A stretch of DNA of 64,000 nucleotides, taken from contig NZ_VKDD01000003.1 of assembly GCF_007097525.1 (NCBI RefSeq), positions 289,777 to 353,776 on the forward strand, written 5' to 3'. The stretch comes from Thalassomonas sp. M1454 (GTDB lineage Bacteria > Pseudomonadota > Gammaproteobacteria > Enterobacterales > Alteromonadaceae). The notes under the pieces were generated by a model. It made no database searches and was not told the origin of the DNA. It worked only from the letters and a program-made list of their open reading frames with translations. Positions 8,801 to 16,774 of this stretch are shown piece by piece. The translations under genes and the position numbers were made by a program. Each line of letters starts with the position of its first letter. Position 1 is the stretch's first letter.

Positions 8801-9663
8801 AACCTTTTGGTGGTCGAGGCTTATCAGGCACTGGCCCTAAAGCAGGTGGCCCAATGTACTTAACTAGGTTAGTTAAAGAAATTAACACCAGTGCAGAAAA
8901 TACATTAACTAGTGAGCAAAAAGATTTACTACAGGCACAATTTAATGAACATGCAGCAGATGCATGGAAAATTGGCGCTAAATTACAATCAGCTAAAAAT
9001 GATGAGTTAAACTGGCGTGACACAGCAGTAGGTGTACGAGTATCCATTGTTCGTCAGTTATTAGCTAAGATTGCCGATCACAAACTATTTATTTCACAAG
9101 AGTCTGAATTAGAAAGTGCATTAATTGCCGCGCGTCAGCAACTATCAGTTATTGAGAAAGCGCTAGCTAATCCAACTACCTTACCGGGTCCTACAGGTGA
9201 GTCGAATAAACTTTACTTGGAATCTCGTGGTATTTTAGCGTCAATTGGTGATAGCGATACTAGCTTCGAATTTTGGTTAGTTGCGATTGCTTCAGCTCTT
9301 GCTAGTGGTAATCCTGTTATCGCTTTAGTTAATGAAGAGTTTTTAGATGAAGCAATTGCCTGTGAAGAAGTACTTGCCCAATTAGGTTTAGTACCAGGAA
9401 TTTTCCAAGCAGTATCTCTTAACTTCTTACCAAGTGTGTTAGAGCATGATTATATATCTGGCGCTATTGTGGAAAATAACAGCGCACTTAAACAATGGAT
9501 TGGTGAGCTATTAGCAGCTAGAACTGGCGCAATCCTGCCAGTACTTACTGCGCAAAGTCATCAAGCACTATTTAAACGCTTAGTAACTGAAAAAACAGTA
9601 ACTATAGATACCACAGCAGCTGGCGGTAATGCGTCACTAATGACTATGGAATTAACTGATTAA
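5866..9663 (+). CDS. putA: Bifunctional proline dehydrogenase / L-glutamate gamma-semialdehyde dehydrogenase
   Basis: 1265 residues. Order: alpha-helical arm and PRODH barrel (to about residue 480; VKGAYWDAEIK, ATHNAYTV, RLHGMGESLYD), then an aldehyde dehydrogenase domain (about 560-1010) with the nucleophile in GQRCSALR (Cys814) and the Glu motif ETGGQN, then a C-terminal ALDH-like domain typical of long PutA proteins. It oxidises proline to glutamate at the membrane, passing electrons to quinone via FAD and reducing NAD. The N-terminal ribbon-helix-helix repressor domain of E. coli PutA is absent, so regulation must be external, presumably by the divergent Lrp-type gene. Confidence 0.95.
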   Translation: MLFNGNLITNDPIRQQIRDHYRADENEVLNNLIPLAEIGANARSRAWERARQMVVQIRKDQTGKGGVDALLNEFSLSSEEGVVLMCLAEALLRVPDKLTADNLIRDKLAEGDWSSHLGNSDSIFVNASSWGLLFTGKLVNYTDENKKQQFGLLKKTIGRLGEPVIRKAVRYAMKIMGTQFVMGHTIDSAVERAVDTEAKGYTYSYDMLGEGARTMADADRYFDSYVKAIDVIGKAAKGRGPQKSPGISIKLSAIHPRYEFTHRERVIAELIPRLKHLALAAKSYNIGFTVDAEEADRLDISLDVIGAVFLDEDLAGWDGFGIALQAYQKRALYVVEWVREQTLKAGRQMMVRLVKGAYWDAEIKISQVEGYNDFPVFSRKPSTDVSYHACAKKLLSYRDSIYPQFATHNAYTVATILEMTDDYEGFEFQRLHGMGESLYDQVVVNDNVPCRVYAPVGHHEDLLAYLVRRLLENGANSSFVNNIVDENIPVESLLTDPVELVQSWQNKYNPQIPQSIEMFGSERANSKGLDLTTIDQITPMRDNLNAWFEKATATQAVADAEAVINPANHNEVIGYIKHADSKAMQNILASAHTAFTQWSQTDVNVRAELLLKTADALEANQDELIALCIKEAGKIPADGVAEVREAVDFCRYYAARAPELMADKNLQSRGVVLCISPWNFPLAIFLGQVAAAIVTGNTVVAKPAEQTSLIALRTIELMTECGLPEGVVVPVIARGSEVGAHIVPDERIQAVMFTGSTETGTWISQKLAERQGEQVPLIAETGGQNCMIVDSTALPEQVVDDVVTSGFQSAGQRCSALRVLFVQEDVADKVISMIKGAMAELHVGDPAFLSTDVGPVIDNKAFTALNDHVSYLEGKSTLHYQCKLPEMGDTGNYFFAPRLYEISDLSVLKKEVFGPCVHVIRFKAADIENVIEQINGTGFGLTMGIHTRIEEKSEYLSKRSRAGNVYVNRNMIGAVVGVQPFGGRGLSGTGPKAGGPMYLTRLVKEINTSAENTLTSEQKDLLQAQFNEHAADAWKIGAKLQSAKNDELNWRDTAVGVRVSIVRQLLAKIADHKLFISQESELESALIAARQQLSVIEKALANPTTLPGPTGESNKLYLESRGILASIGDSDTSFEFWLVAIASALASGNPVIALVNEEFLDEAIACEEVLAQLGLVPGIFQAVSLNFLPSVLEHDYISGAIVENNSALKQWIGELLAARTGAILPVLTAQSHQALFKRLVTEKTVTIDTTAAGGNASLMTMELTD

Positions 9664-9685
9664 TCGCGTTATCAAGTAAGCAATA

Positions 9686-9710
9686 AAAAGGGAACCAATG
9701 GTTCCCTTTT
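9686..9710. terminator. Bidirectional terminator between putA and znuB
   Basis: Perfect 11-bp stem (AAAAGGGAACC and its complement) with a 3-base loop, bounded by A and T runs. It lies between converging putA and the zinc permease gene. Confidence 0.85.
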
Positions 9711-9737
9711 CACTATCTAGGCTTTGTCATATTAAAA

Positions 9738-10508
9738 CTAAGTTTGACTTGCTGGCAACAATGCCGACTTCTTTAGCAATAAACTTGCTAAAAAGCCCGT
9801 TATTGCCAAGGTCCAAACTATGGTTGAGCCACTTGGTAAATCCCATAAAGCAGAAGCAATTAACCCCATAAGGTAAGCTATAAAGCCAATTATGTAAGCG
9901 ATTCTATGGTTATATTTAATCAGTTTAACCGTTGCTAAAGCAGGAATAATTAGCGTACTAAAGACTAAATAAACTCCCACCATTTGCACCGAGCTAGTGA
10001 TAGCGACAGCAAAGATAAAATAGAACCACTTACCATTAAGTAAGCCTGGTTTTAGCAGGATAAGCCCCATCAATACTGCATACAAAGCCATATGCAAATA
10101 TAAATCATTAAAGGTAACCCACAAAATTTGCCCTGATAATACTTGCTTTAGTAAATCACCACCGTGTGGGTCATTGGCCAAAAGTATATAAGCGCCTGTT
10201 GCCGACAATACATATAAACAACCGATCAAAGCCTCTAAATTATCTTTAGAATAGCGTTCAAATAAAGCAATTATACTTGCCCCAGACAAAGCAAATACAG
10301 CGGCAACAATATAGGTTGCTCCAGGTAAGTGATGCTCTAAATCTAACGTCGTTACTAGAACCGCACCAACCCCAGCAATTTGAGCTATGGCTAAATCAAT
10401 AAAGATAATGCCTCGCTTTAACACTTGAAAGCCCAGTGGCACATGTGTGATCAGCACTAACAATCCAGCAACTAAGGCCGGCAATAAAATATCGATTAAC
10501 TCAAACAT
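9738..10508 (-). CDS. znuB: Zinc/manganese ABC transporter permease (ZnuB-like)
   Basis: 256 residues, strongly hydrophobic with about eight membrane spans, including the LGFQVLKRGIIFIDLAIAQIAGVGAV and LVFSTLIIPALATVKL segments typical of the ABC-3 metal permease family. It follows the ZnuA gene by 37 bases. Unlike the usual znuABC arrangement, no ATPase gene lies in the cluster, so the ATP-binding subunit must be encoded elsewhere. Confidence 0.85.
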   Translation of the reverse strand: MFELIDILLPALVAGLLVLITHVPLGFQVLKRGIIFIDLAIAQIAGVGAVLVTTLDLEHHLPGATYIVAAVFALSGASIIALFERYSKDNLEALIGCLYVLSATGAYILLANDPHGGDLLKQVLSGQILWVTFNDLYLHMALYAVLMGLILLKPGLLNGKWFYFIFAVAITSSVQMVGVYLVFSTLIIPALATVKLIKYNHRIAYIIGFIAYLMGLIASALWDLPSGSTIVWTLAITGFLASLLLKKSALLPASQT

Positions 10509-10545
10509 ATTGATTCATCTGCTTTATTTAATTAACTCTTACGCT

Positions 10546-11466
10546 CTATTGCGCTGCGAGTGCACCTTTAATAAGTGCAATGTGCTGACTCATCATCGAA
10601 AATAAATCAGTTGCTTGCTCATTACCACCTACAGTATAAGGTAACTGCACACTATTAATATCGGTTTTATCTTGTAACCAGTGCGCTGCTTTCTCGTCTT
10701 GATATCCGGTATAAACCACTAACTTAACTTGCTGCTTTTCAACAATATCTAATACCGTCATCAAATGTGATGTGGTTGGTGGCAAACCTGGTTTAGGCTC
10801 TAAGTCACCCACTTGCTGCATTCCTAAAAACTCAAATAAGTAGCGAAACGACGAGTGATAAGCAATAACTTTTGTACCTTTTAGCTCTTGTGCTTGCCCT
10901 TGCCACTGAGTTGTAGCTTGCTGCCAACGAGTTAAAAAATCAGTTAATTTACTCTGATATATAGCACTGTTTTCACTATCAAGTTGCGACAACTTATTAC
11001 TAAGAGCTTTCGCTAACTGAGTAATACGTGTTGGGTCAAGATGCACATGCGGATTTCCCAGAGAATGTACATCTCCCATAGATCTATCAACGCTAACCGG
11101 GATATCTAAGTTTTGTACATGATCAGAAGCATAAAACAAGCCTTTATCAGCTGATTGTACATCACGGTTATTAGATTTCATTTGCAACATTGGCAACCAA
11201 CCAATTTCTAAATCAGCACCAGCACAAACAACTAAGTCTGCACGGCGCATTTTAGCAATCAAACTTGGACGAGCTTGGATAAAATGCGGATCTTGCTGTG
11301 CTGTCGTAGCACTATAGATAGTTACTTTATCACCAGCTAATTCTTGCGTAAGAGCTGCATATTCAGGTTCACAAGCAAAAACATTTAACTCCGCCTTAGC
11401 CGGCAAAGTAATTATAGCGGCTAAGCTCGCTAAACAAATTAAAACACTGTTAAAATTGATGCGCAC
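10546..11466 (-). CDS. znuA: Zinc ABC transporter periplasmic binding protein (ZnuA-like)
   Basis: 306 residues: signal peptide ending near AKA, then the cluster A-I metal-binding fold with histidines in QDPHFIQARPS, GNPHVHLDP and IAYHSSFRYLFEF. The long acidic/His loop of E. coli ZnuA is not present. It starts at a GTG (11466) with TAGGAG upstream and overlaps the stop of the His-rich outer-membrane gene by 17 bases, which suggests translational coupling. A zinc specificity is inferred from the family, the His-rich partner and the Zur-like box upstream. Confidence 0.85.
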   Translation of the reverse strand: MRINFNSVLICLASLAAIITLPAKAELNVFACEPEYAALTQELAGDKVTIYSATTAQQDPHFIQARPSLIAKMRRADLVVCAGADLEIGWLPMLQMKSNNRDVQSADKGLFYASDHVQNLDIPVSVDRSMGDVHSLGNPHVHLDPTRITQLAKALSNKLSQLDSENSAIYQSKLTDFLTRWQQATTQWQGQAQELKGTKVIAYHSSFRYLFEFLGMQQVGDLEPKPGLPPTTSHLMTVLDIVEKQQVKLVVYTGYQDEKAAHWLQDKTDINSVQLPYTVGGNEQATDLFSMMSQHIALIKGALAAQ

Positions 11467-12685
11467 CGTGAGCTCCTAATGCCATGCTAAATTGCAAAGT
11501 AATTTGATCGTCAGTCACTTCTTCAACTGATTTATCTTGATTGTATTGCAAACGCACTGTAGAAAAATGTGAATGGCGATATTCAACCATAGCGGTTGAA
11601 ACCTCTGGCTTAAACCCATCAGAGTATGGCTCATCAAAATCAATTTGCGAATAACGCAAACCTGCAGCCCAGTTAGGGGTGAACTGATAAACAGCGCTCA
11701 CATAAAAACCTTGATGACTGGTATCAATGTGATCTAGATGTTCTTCAGCTAGGCTAGTTAGGTGTTCCTCGTGCTCTTCATGTTCCTCATGCTCTTCTTC
11801 ATGGTGCAGACCACCTTCTTCTTCAACAAAAAAGTACTCAGTCGCTAAGGTAAAGTTTTGGTACTTATAATTGCCGTTAGGTGCCCACTTCCATACTGCA
11901 TCAATAATATAATAATCTTTGCTACCACTAAAATCACACACACCAAAAGCTTCATGAGCATGCTCTTCTTCATGCTCTTCATGCTCATCACCGTGATCTT
12001 CTTCATGAGAGTGACTACTACATGAGCCTTCATCGTTATCAAAACCTAGATATGACACACCAAGTTGCCAGCTATTTTCAATATTAAAGTCGCCACCAGT
12101 TTTAACATAAGCAGAATAAGCGCCAATGCCATCACCTTCAGCGTAGGCAGGCATAGTGCCACCTTTTAATAATTCAGTACCTAGCTCTAAGTACATATCG
12201 GTTGGAGCTAACCAAGATAAGCGAGCACCATCATCGTAATAATGGCCATTTAAAAAAGCGCGGTAAACTAATGGGCGGTCGGCAAAGCTATCGGTATGAT
12301 CATGCTTACCATTTAAATAACCAATATTAGATAGAAAGCGTCCGAATCTAAGCGATAAATCATAAGGTAATGCAGTGGTTTGGATAAACGCTTCTTCTAG
12401 CTCAACTTCGGTTTCACCTTCATGTTCATCGAGTACTATGGTCAGTTTGCCGGTAAACATATCATCAATAGGCGCACTAATAGCTAGCTCAGTATGATCC
12501 GTCCAAAAGCCCTGTTTTAACCCAGAGCCATGTTCATCGACACCATAACCTGCGATGCCTGAGAAGTCTTCGCGGTCAGTGTAACCAACATTAACAATAG
12601 CACTAATATTTAACTGATCTTGTGCAAGAGCAGCGCCTGAAAAACTTGCCGCTAAAACAACGGCTGAGGTATTAACTAATTTCAT
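11450..12685 (-). CDS. Outer-membrane beta-barrel protein with His/Glu-rich loops, probable zinc uptake channel
   Basis: 411 residues from the ATG at 12685, chosen because it has CAGGAA upstream and gives a clean signal peptide (MKLVNTSAVVLAASFSGAALAQ); an upstream in-frame start would add 17 unrelated residues. The mature part alternates short amphipathic strands typical of a porin-like barrel and ends in Phe. Two loops are very rich in His and Glu/Asp: one around 11940-12025 (SHSHEEDHGDEHEEHEEEHAHE) and one around 11720-11810 (four EEHEEH-type repeats). They probably capture zinc at the cell surface. It is co-directional and overlapping with znuA. It is not a TonB-dependent receptor: no TonB box or plug is seen. 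Confidence 0.75.
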   Translation of the reverse strand: MKLVNTSAVVLAASFSGAALAQDQLNISAIVNVGYTDREDFSGIAGYGVDEHGSGLKQGFWTDHTELAISAPIDDMFTGKLTIVLDEHEGETEVELEEAFIQTTALPYDLSLRFGRFLSNIGYLNGKHDHTDSFADRPLVYRAFLNGHYYDDGARLSWLAPTDMYLELGTELLKGGTMPAYAEGDGIGAYSAYVKTGGDFNIENSWQLGVSYLGFDNDEGSCSSHSHEEDHGDEHEEHEEEHAHEAFGVCDFSGSKDYYIIDAVWKWAPNGNYKYQNFTLATEYFFVEEEGGLHHEEEHEEHEEHEEHLTSLAEEHLDHIDTSHQGFYVSAVYQFTPNWAAGLRYSQIDFDEPYSDGFKPEVSTAMVEYRHSHFSTVRLQYNQDKSVEEVTDDQITLQFSMALGAHGAHQF

Positions 12686-12941
12686 TATAATTTTCCTGAA
12701 TACAACTAAAACCAAGTTGAATAAACATTCGATCATTTTGTCTCGTCTAGCGACTCATCATACTGGAGTTGCTAAAATGAATTTTAACTGCTTGAAATTT
12801 AATGGATATAGAATGACTATAACCATCAAATTGTCACTTGTTAAAATCAATTTCCTCTAACTCAAAAGTGACCTAATCCTTAATCAAATTGGTATATATA
12901 CCCTTTGTTTAATACAAAGAGAATGTGAATGATGTTTGTGA

Positions 12942-13244
12942 TTAAAGAAAATTACGTGGAGGTGCTCTGCTTAAATACTGTTTAGTAAATCGCCCATAAA
13001 AGGCCGCTTCAACAGCAACGATTACATCTGATTTATAATCAATTATTGCGATATCGGAAGCTGGAGATGGTAAATCAAAGTCATCTAATGCAGATGAAGA
13101 ACAAGTTTTACAATGAACTTCGTGGATACTAACATCATGATCGGCTAAATGAACTGCTTTTGCCAGAGGCATAAACAACAAAAAAGACACCATTGCTATT
13201 AAAGCAATAATGTTGTGTTGTTTAAATTTTGGCTGCTGAAACAT
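12942..13244 (-). CDS. Small exported or membrane-anchored metal-related protein, DUF2946-like
   Basis: 100 residues. N-terminal hydrophobic segment (about 13-31, IIALIAMVSFLLFMPLAKA), then a short region with candidate metal ligands HLADHDVSIHEVHCKTC, and the C-terminal motif SRAPPRNFL. The His/Cys cluster plus an R-x-PP tail resembles DUF2946-type small proteins found near metal-transport genes. It is the first minus-strand gene after the Zur-like palindrome at 13276-13296. Zinc-responsive expression and metal delivery are inferences. Confidence 0.6.
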   Translation of the reverse strand: MFQQPKFKQHNIIALIAMVSFLLFMPLAKAVHLADHDVSIHEVHCKTCSSSALDDFDLPSPASDIAIIDYKSDVIVAVEAAFYGRFTKQYLSRAPPRNFL

Positions 13245-13275
13245 TTTACTAAACTGACTTAATTGTAATTTTTGG

Positions 13276-13296
13276 TAATGTTATAATATAACATTA
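13276..13296. promoter_or_regulatory. Zur-type operator
   Basis: Perfect 21-base palindrome whose core AATGTTATA-A-TATAACATT matches the gammaproteobacterial Zur consensus (GAAATGTTATAnTATAACATTTC) as I know it. It is 32 bases upstream of the small DUF2946-like gene on the minus strand and 93 bases upstream of the crotonase gene on the plus strand. Repression of the zinc cluster when zinc is plentiful is the natural reading. A second box directly before the outer-membrane gene was looked for and not found. Confidence 0.8.
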
Positions 13297-13388
13297 ATTA
13301 TAGCAAACTAATCATAGTAATGCCGTGATATTAAATTTATAGTTAACCTAGACTTAAAGAAGCTAAACAATAATAAGACGGATTACAC

Positions 13389-14195
13389 ATGCCAAAATCT
13401 CCTGTTACTGTCAGTATAGAAAACAACATTGCTTTAGTAACTCTTAATAAAGCAGAAAAAAGAAATGCGCTTGATATCCCTATGTTCAAAGCTTTAGACA
13501 AAGTGAGTAAGGAGCTAAAACAAAATCGCGCTATTAGAGCTGTTATAGTAAATGCCAAAGGCGAAGATTTTTGTAGCGGTTTGGATATAAAGTCTGTGCT
13601 CAGTAATAAATCATCTGCCCTTTCCCTTCTTTTTAAGTGGCTACCAGGCCAAGCAAACTTAGCCCAAAGAGTATCGTATAATTGGCGTAAAATACCTGTC
13701 CCAGTCATCATGGCCATTCATGGTAGATGTTGGGGCGGTGGCTTACAAATCGCTCTTGGCGCCGACTTTAGAATAGCTCACGAGCAGGCAAGTTTTTCCG
13801 TAATGGAAGGTAAATGGGGCTTAATACCTGACATGGCTGGTAACTTAGTCTTACGTGAAATATTAGCTAAAGATATAGCGTTAAAGCTGACAATGACAGC
13901 AGAGATTATTAGTGCCAAACAAGCATTAAATTACGGTTTAATTACTGAGCTAAGTGATGAGCCTTTGCAATCAGCTTATGACTTGGCCAAGCAAGTAAGT
14001 GAGCGTTCACCTGATAGTGTTGCGGCAGTAAAAAAACTATTCCATAACAACTGGTTTAAAGCAGACTGGGTTATGTTAGCCAAAGAAAGCTATTACCAAA
14101 TAAAAATATTACTTACTAAAAACCAAAAAATCGCAGTCAAAAAACAACTTAAACCAGAGCAGGCGCCAGACTATACTAAAAGGAATAATTGGTAA
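13389..14195 (+). CDS. Crotonase/enoyl-CoA hydratase family protein
   Basis: 268 residues with crotonase-fold landmarks: ALVTLNKAEKRNALD, the oxyanion-hole loops FCSGLDIKS and IHGRCWGGGLQIALGADFRIA, and a Glu at VMEGKWGLIPDMAG. The family covers hydratases, isomerases and dehalogenases acting on CoA thioesters; the Asp/Glu pattern does not let me choose. It is monocistronic and divergent from the zinc cluster. The C terminus (EQAPDYTKRNNW) is typical of the PRK07509-like subgroup in marine gammaproteobacteria as I recall. Confidence 0.8.
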   Translation: MPKSPVTVSIENNIALVTLNKAEKRNALDIPMFKALDKVSKELKQNRAIRAVIVNAKGEDFCSGLDIKSVLSNKSSALSLLFKWLPGQANLAQRVSYNWRKIPVPVIMAIHGRCWGGGLQIALGADFRIAHEQASFSVMEGKWGLIPDMAGNLVLREILAKDIALKLTMTAEIISAKQALNYGLITELSDEPLQSAYDLAKQVSERSPDSVAAVKKLFHNNWFKADWVMLAKESYYQIKILLTKNQKIAVKKQLKPEQAPDYTKRNNW

Positions 14196-14224
14196 GAGTA
14201 GATTTAAGCAATTGAACTTTTTAT

Positions 14225-14583
14225 CTATAGAACTAAATAAGCGGCAAAAATAGCCCATGAAGCAACTAACAAAACCCAAGGTAAAATATTTTGCTTTGCA
14301 CTATTATCTCCAACTGATTGCGGTTGTAATTGAGCGCTAGGCGTAGCTTTGTTTTTAAGTTTTTTCTTAGCTTTATCTGCTTCTCTAGCCTTGGCTTTGT
14401 GCTGTTTTTTATAAAGCTCAATGCCCTTTTGAATGCCTTGCTCTATCAGCTTAGTTTGCTCTTTGCTTTGACCTGGTTTCTTAATGCCATTAGCTATAGT
14501 TGTAGCCGCTTGTTGAGTTTCAACAGAGGGCTTTGCAGCTTTTGAGGTAGTTGCAGGGTTTGTTTTTTTGTTGCTTTTGGCAT
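14225..14583 (-). pseudogene. DUF2956 family protein with an apparent -1 frameshift in a poly-A run
   Basis: The minus strand from 14227 back to about 14564 encodes a DUF2956-type protein: KPSVETQQAATTIANGIKK, then KPGQSKEQTKLIEQGIQKGIELYKKQ, a Lys/Ala-rich helix and a C-terminal membrane segment (LPWVLLVASWAIFAAYLVL, stop TAG). That frame has no start codon: an upstream TAG follows within about 30 codons and no ATG/GTG/TTG lies between. The only well-placed ATG, at 14583, is in another frame (MPKATKK...). The two frames join at seven A in a row (in-frame A-AAA-AAA), where a -1 shift or one extra A restores the full protein. It could be a programmed frameshift, transcriptional slippage, a sequencing indel or a pseudogene. 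It lies 15 bases after the M14 hydrolase gene in the lysine-riboswitch operon. Confidence 0.7.
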
Positions 14584-14598
14584 AAGTTAAAAATTCGA

Positions 14599-15717
14599 TT
14601 AATTGCTAATAGTGAAATAATTGGTAAATAGCTTATACAGCTCAGTACCTTGATGCACACTCGCTGAAGCAAAGTGCAATATTGGCAAAACATCTTCTTC
14701 AAGGGTTAGGTAATGTAATGCATCACCATCGCCGTAATTATCCATGCGTAAAATACGGGCTAAAGGCTCACCTTTGGCTAACGGTTTACCAAATTCAGCA
14801 AGGTAATCTACCATACCGCCCATAGGCGAATAATATTGCTTATAATCTTTTAAATAACAGGCATAGCGTGTCATTTTTTCGGGCTGATAGTTATTTGAAC
14901 TCAGCACATTTTTGTATTGTAAATAAGATAAAATACTTTGCGCATCGATTAATGCTTCATCTAAATCGATTAATTCCTGCGAGCCCAGCTCAACAGTAAA
15001 GCTTTCTTTGTCAAAGTTTAACTCTCTGCCTTGTTTGGCAAAGGCATCTGTTAAATACCACCAAGGGCAAAATGTTGCTTCATCCATCGCGCCAGCAAAG
15101 CCATTGGGAATAAAAATAGTGTGAGCAATATTAAAGTAATTAGCACTATCTTTGGCGTATTCTGGGCAATATAAGTGCTTAGATGAAACAGGACCAGTAT
15201 GTAAGTCTAAAACAATATCTGCTTGATGAGCCATTTCTTGTAATTGATAAGCAATGCGCCTGCCTGTAGTTAAACCATAATTGTTATGATTTAGCTTATC
15301 TTGAATATCGCTTAGCATTTTTTGTTTAAATGCACTCTTTATAACTTCTATATCAGCATCAGCGAATTCTTTGGCAAAAGGTTCAATAATCGATTGCTCA
15401 AAATGATACATGCGGTTCCAATTAACCCCAGTGATTGGATCAAATCGGCCTAAGGTGTATTCACCATTTTTATGATTACAACCAATTGGGTTGGCATACG
15501 GAACTAAGGTTATATCACCCGCCAAAGTTTCCTTTTGTAGCAGCTCTAATAGCTGATAAATAACGGCATTACCTTGAACTTCGGCGCCATGGATATTGGC
15601 TTGAATGTATACTGAAGGTCCCTTACCGCTACCCGCTAAACGATAAACAGGGATCGTTAACGAAACGCCGCTGGCCATTTCGCCAACGGTTAACAATTCT
15701 TTTGAAAAATTATTCAT
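14599..15717 (-). CDS. Succinylglutamate desuccinylase/aspartoacylase-type (M14) zinc hydrolase
   Basis: 372 residues. The zinc site is visible as NIHGAEVQG (HxxE) and VLDLHTGP (His), with a downstream Glu in FTVELGS that can serve as the catalytic residue. The C-terminal part (YSPMGGMVDYLAEFGKPLAKGEPLARI) resembles the barrel domain of the aspartoacylase branch. Such enzymes remove acyl groups such as succinyl from amino acids. It lies 9 bases after the dapA-like gene, both downstream of a lysine riboswitch. A role in lysine/diaminopimelate metabolism, possibly as a desuccinylase, is inference. Confidence 0.75.
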   Translation of the reverse strand: MNNFSKELLTVGEMASGVSLTIPVYRLAGSGKGPSVYIQANIHGAEVQGNAVIYQLLELLQKETLAGDITLVPYANPIGCNHKNGEYTLGRFDPITGVNWNRMYHFEQSIIEPFAKEFADADIEVIKSAFKQKMLSDIQDKLNHNNYGLTTGRRIAYQLQEMAHQADIVLDLHTGPVSSKHLYCPEYAKDSANYFNIAHTIFIPNGFAGAMDEATFCPWWYLTDAFAKQGRELNFDKESFTVELGSQELIDLDEALIDAQSILSYLQYKNVLSSNNYQPEKMTRYACYLKDYKQYYSPMGGMVDYLAEFGKPLAKGEPLARILRMDNYGDGDALHYLTLEEDVLPILHFASASVHQGTELYKLFTNYFTISN

Positions 15718-15726
15718 TTAGGTTAA

Positions 15727-16647
15727 TTACTTAACAGCACGTAAATGAGATCTACTTTGACATAACCAATCGGTAATAGCCGCGTCAGCCGCAAGGATCC
15801 CTTGGTCATTAGTTAATTCTAAATGCGTTAAAGGAGCGCGTAAAACTGGCGTGTTTAGCACGCTTTGCTTGTGCATCAATACTTTTACAGGAATAGGATT
15901 GGCTACTTCAAATAATGCATTGGTAGCATCAAACCAAACACTAGCAAGCCCCTTGGTTTCACCATTTAAACATTTTTGTACGTATAAATTAGTTGCTTCA
16001 GGCCAAGCATTTGCACAAACCGATACTAAGCCAACAGCACCTGCGCCAGCTAAAAGAGGCATTAACGGATCATCACCTGAGTACATTTTCATTGTAGGTG
16101 CCGCTTTTTGGTATGCTAAAAATTGGCTAACATCACCACTTGCTTCTTTCATTGCCCATAAATTTTTATGGTCAGCAATATTCTTAATTGTTTGTACTGG
16201 GATACTAACAGCACTTCGGCCTGGCACATTATAAATCATACAAGGATGCTCGGCTGCATCAAGTAACGCTTCAAACCACTGGGTTTGACCAACCACACCT
16301 GGCTTGGCATACATTGGCGTGCCAAGTAAAAAACTATGTATAGGCAGGCTATTACACTGCTTTATCCAAGCAATCTGAGTTGATAAGTTAGCACCTCCAA
16401 CAGCAACCATTAGCGGTACATTTGGTTTTAAGTCACAAATGTACTGTACAATTTTTAACTGCTCGTCCAATTCAATGGCTAAACCTTCACCGGTACTGCC
16501 ACAAATTAGGATACCATTACCGGCTTGTTGTTGGTCATCAACCAATTTATCTAAACAGCTATAATCGACTTCACCGTGTTGGTCAAATGGCGTAACTAAA
16601 GCTGTCCATAAAGGAAAATTGTTCAGGTTATTTTGCGAACTTGTCAT
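15727..16647 (-). CDS. dapA: 4-hydroxy-tetrahydrodipicolinate synthase family protein (DapA-like)
   Basis: 306 residues from the ATG at 16647; in-frame ATG (16659) and GTG (16662) lie just upstream and cannot be excluded. DHDPS-family landmarks: LWTALVTPFDQHGEVDY, the GSTGEG substrate loop, YNVPGRS and the Schiff-base Lys in WAMKEASGD (Lys167). DapA condenses pyruvate with aspartate semialdehyde in the lysine/DAP pathway. The upstream lysine riboswitch strongly supports lysine-pathway membership rather than a sialate- or sugar-acid-lyase role. It heads an operon with an M14 hydrolase and a DUF2956 gene. Confidence 0.82.
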   Translation of the reverse strand: MTSSQNNLNNFPLWTALVTPFDQHGEVDYSCLDKLVDDQQQAGNGILICGSTGEGLAIELDEQLKIVQYICDLKPNVPLMVAVGGANLSTQIAWIKQCNSLPIHSFLLGTPMYAKPGVVGQTQWFEALLDAAEHPCMIYNVPGRSAVSIPVQTIKNIADHKNLWAMKEASGDVSQFLAYQKAAPTMKMYSGDDPLMPLLAGAGAVGLVSVCANAWPEATNLYVQKCLNGETKGLASVWFDATNALFEVANPIPVKVLMHKQSVLNTPVLRAPLTHLELTNDQGILAADAAITDWLCQSRSHLRAVK

Positions 16648-16676
16648 TTTAAATCTCATCACTTGATAATAATGCA

Positions 16677-16711
16677 GCTATAACACTGTTTATTAATTTA
16701 AACAGTATAGC
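16677..16711 (-). promoter_or_regulatory. Hairpin between the lysine aptamer and dapA start (possible expression platform)
   Basis: Inverted repeat with arms GCTATAACACTGTTTA (16677-16692) and its near-complement (16699-16711), a two-base bulge and a 6-base loop. It sits between the riboswitch aptamer and the dapA start codon but is not followed by a T run, so it is not a classic terminator. It could belong to a translational or antitermination switch; the mechanism is not evident. Confidence 0.45.
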
Positions 16712-16774
16712 AATATCTAAGCTTAATATAGGCAATGGCATGATTAGGAATTCGTACAAATAAATGCACAAAGA

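Noticed and set aside
11720..12025. GAAGAGCAT-type repeats as a possible repeat array or small antisense gene
   Set aside because: They are the His/Glu codons of the outer-membrane protein loops; the alternative frame lacks a ribosome-binding site and any known motif.
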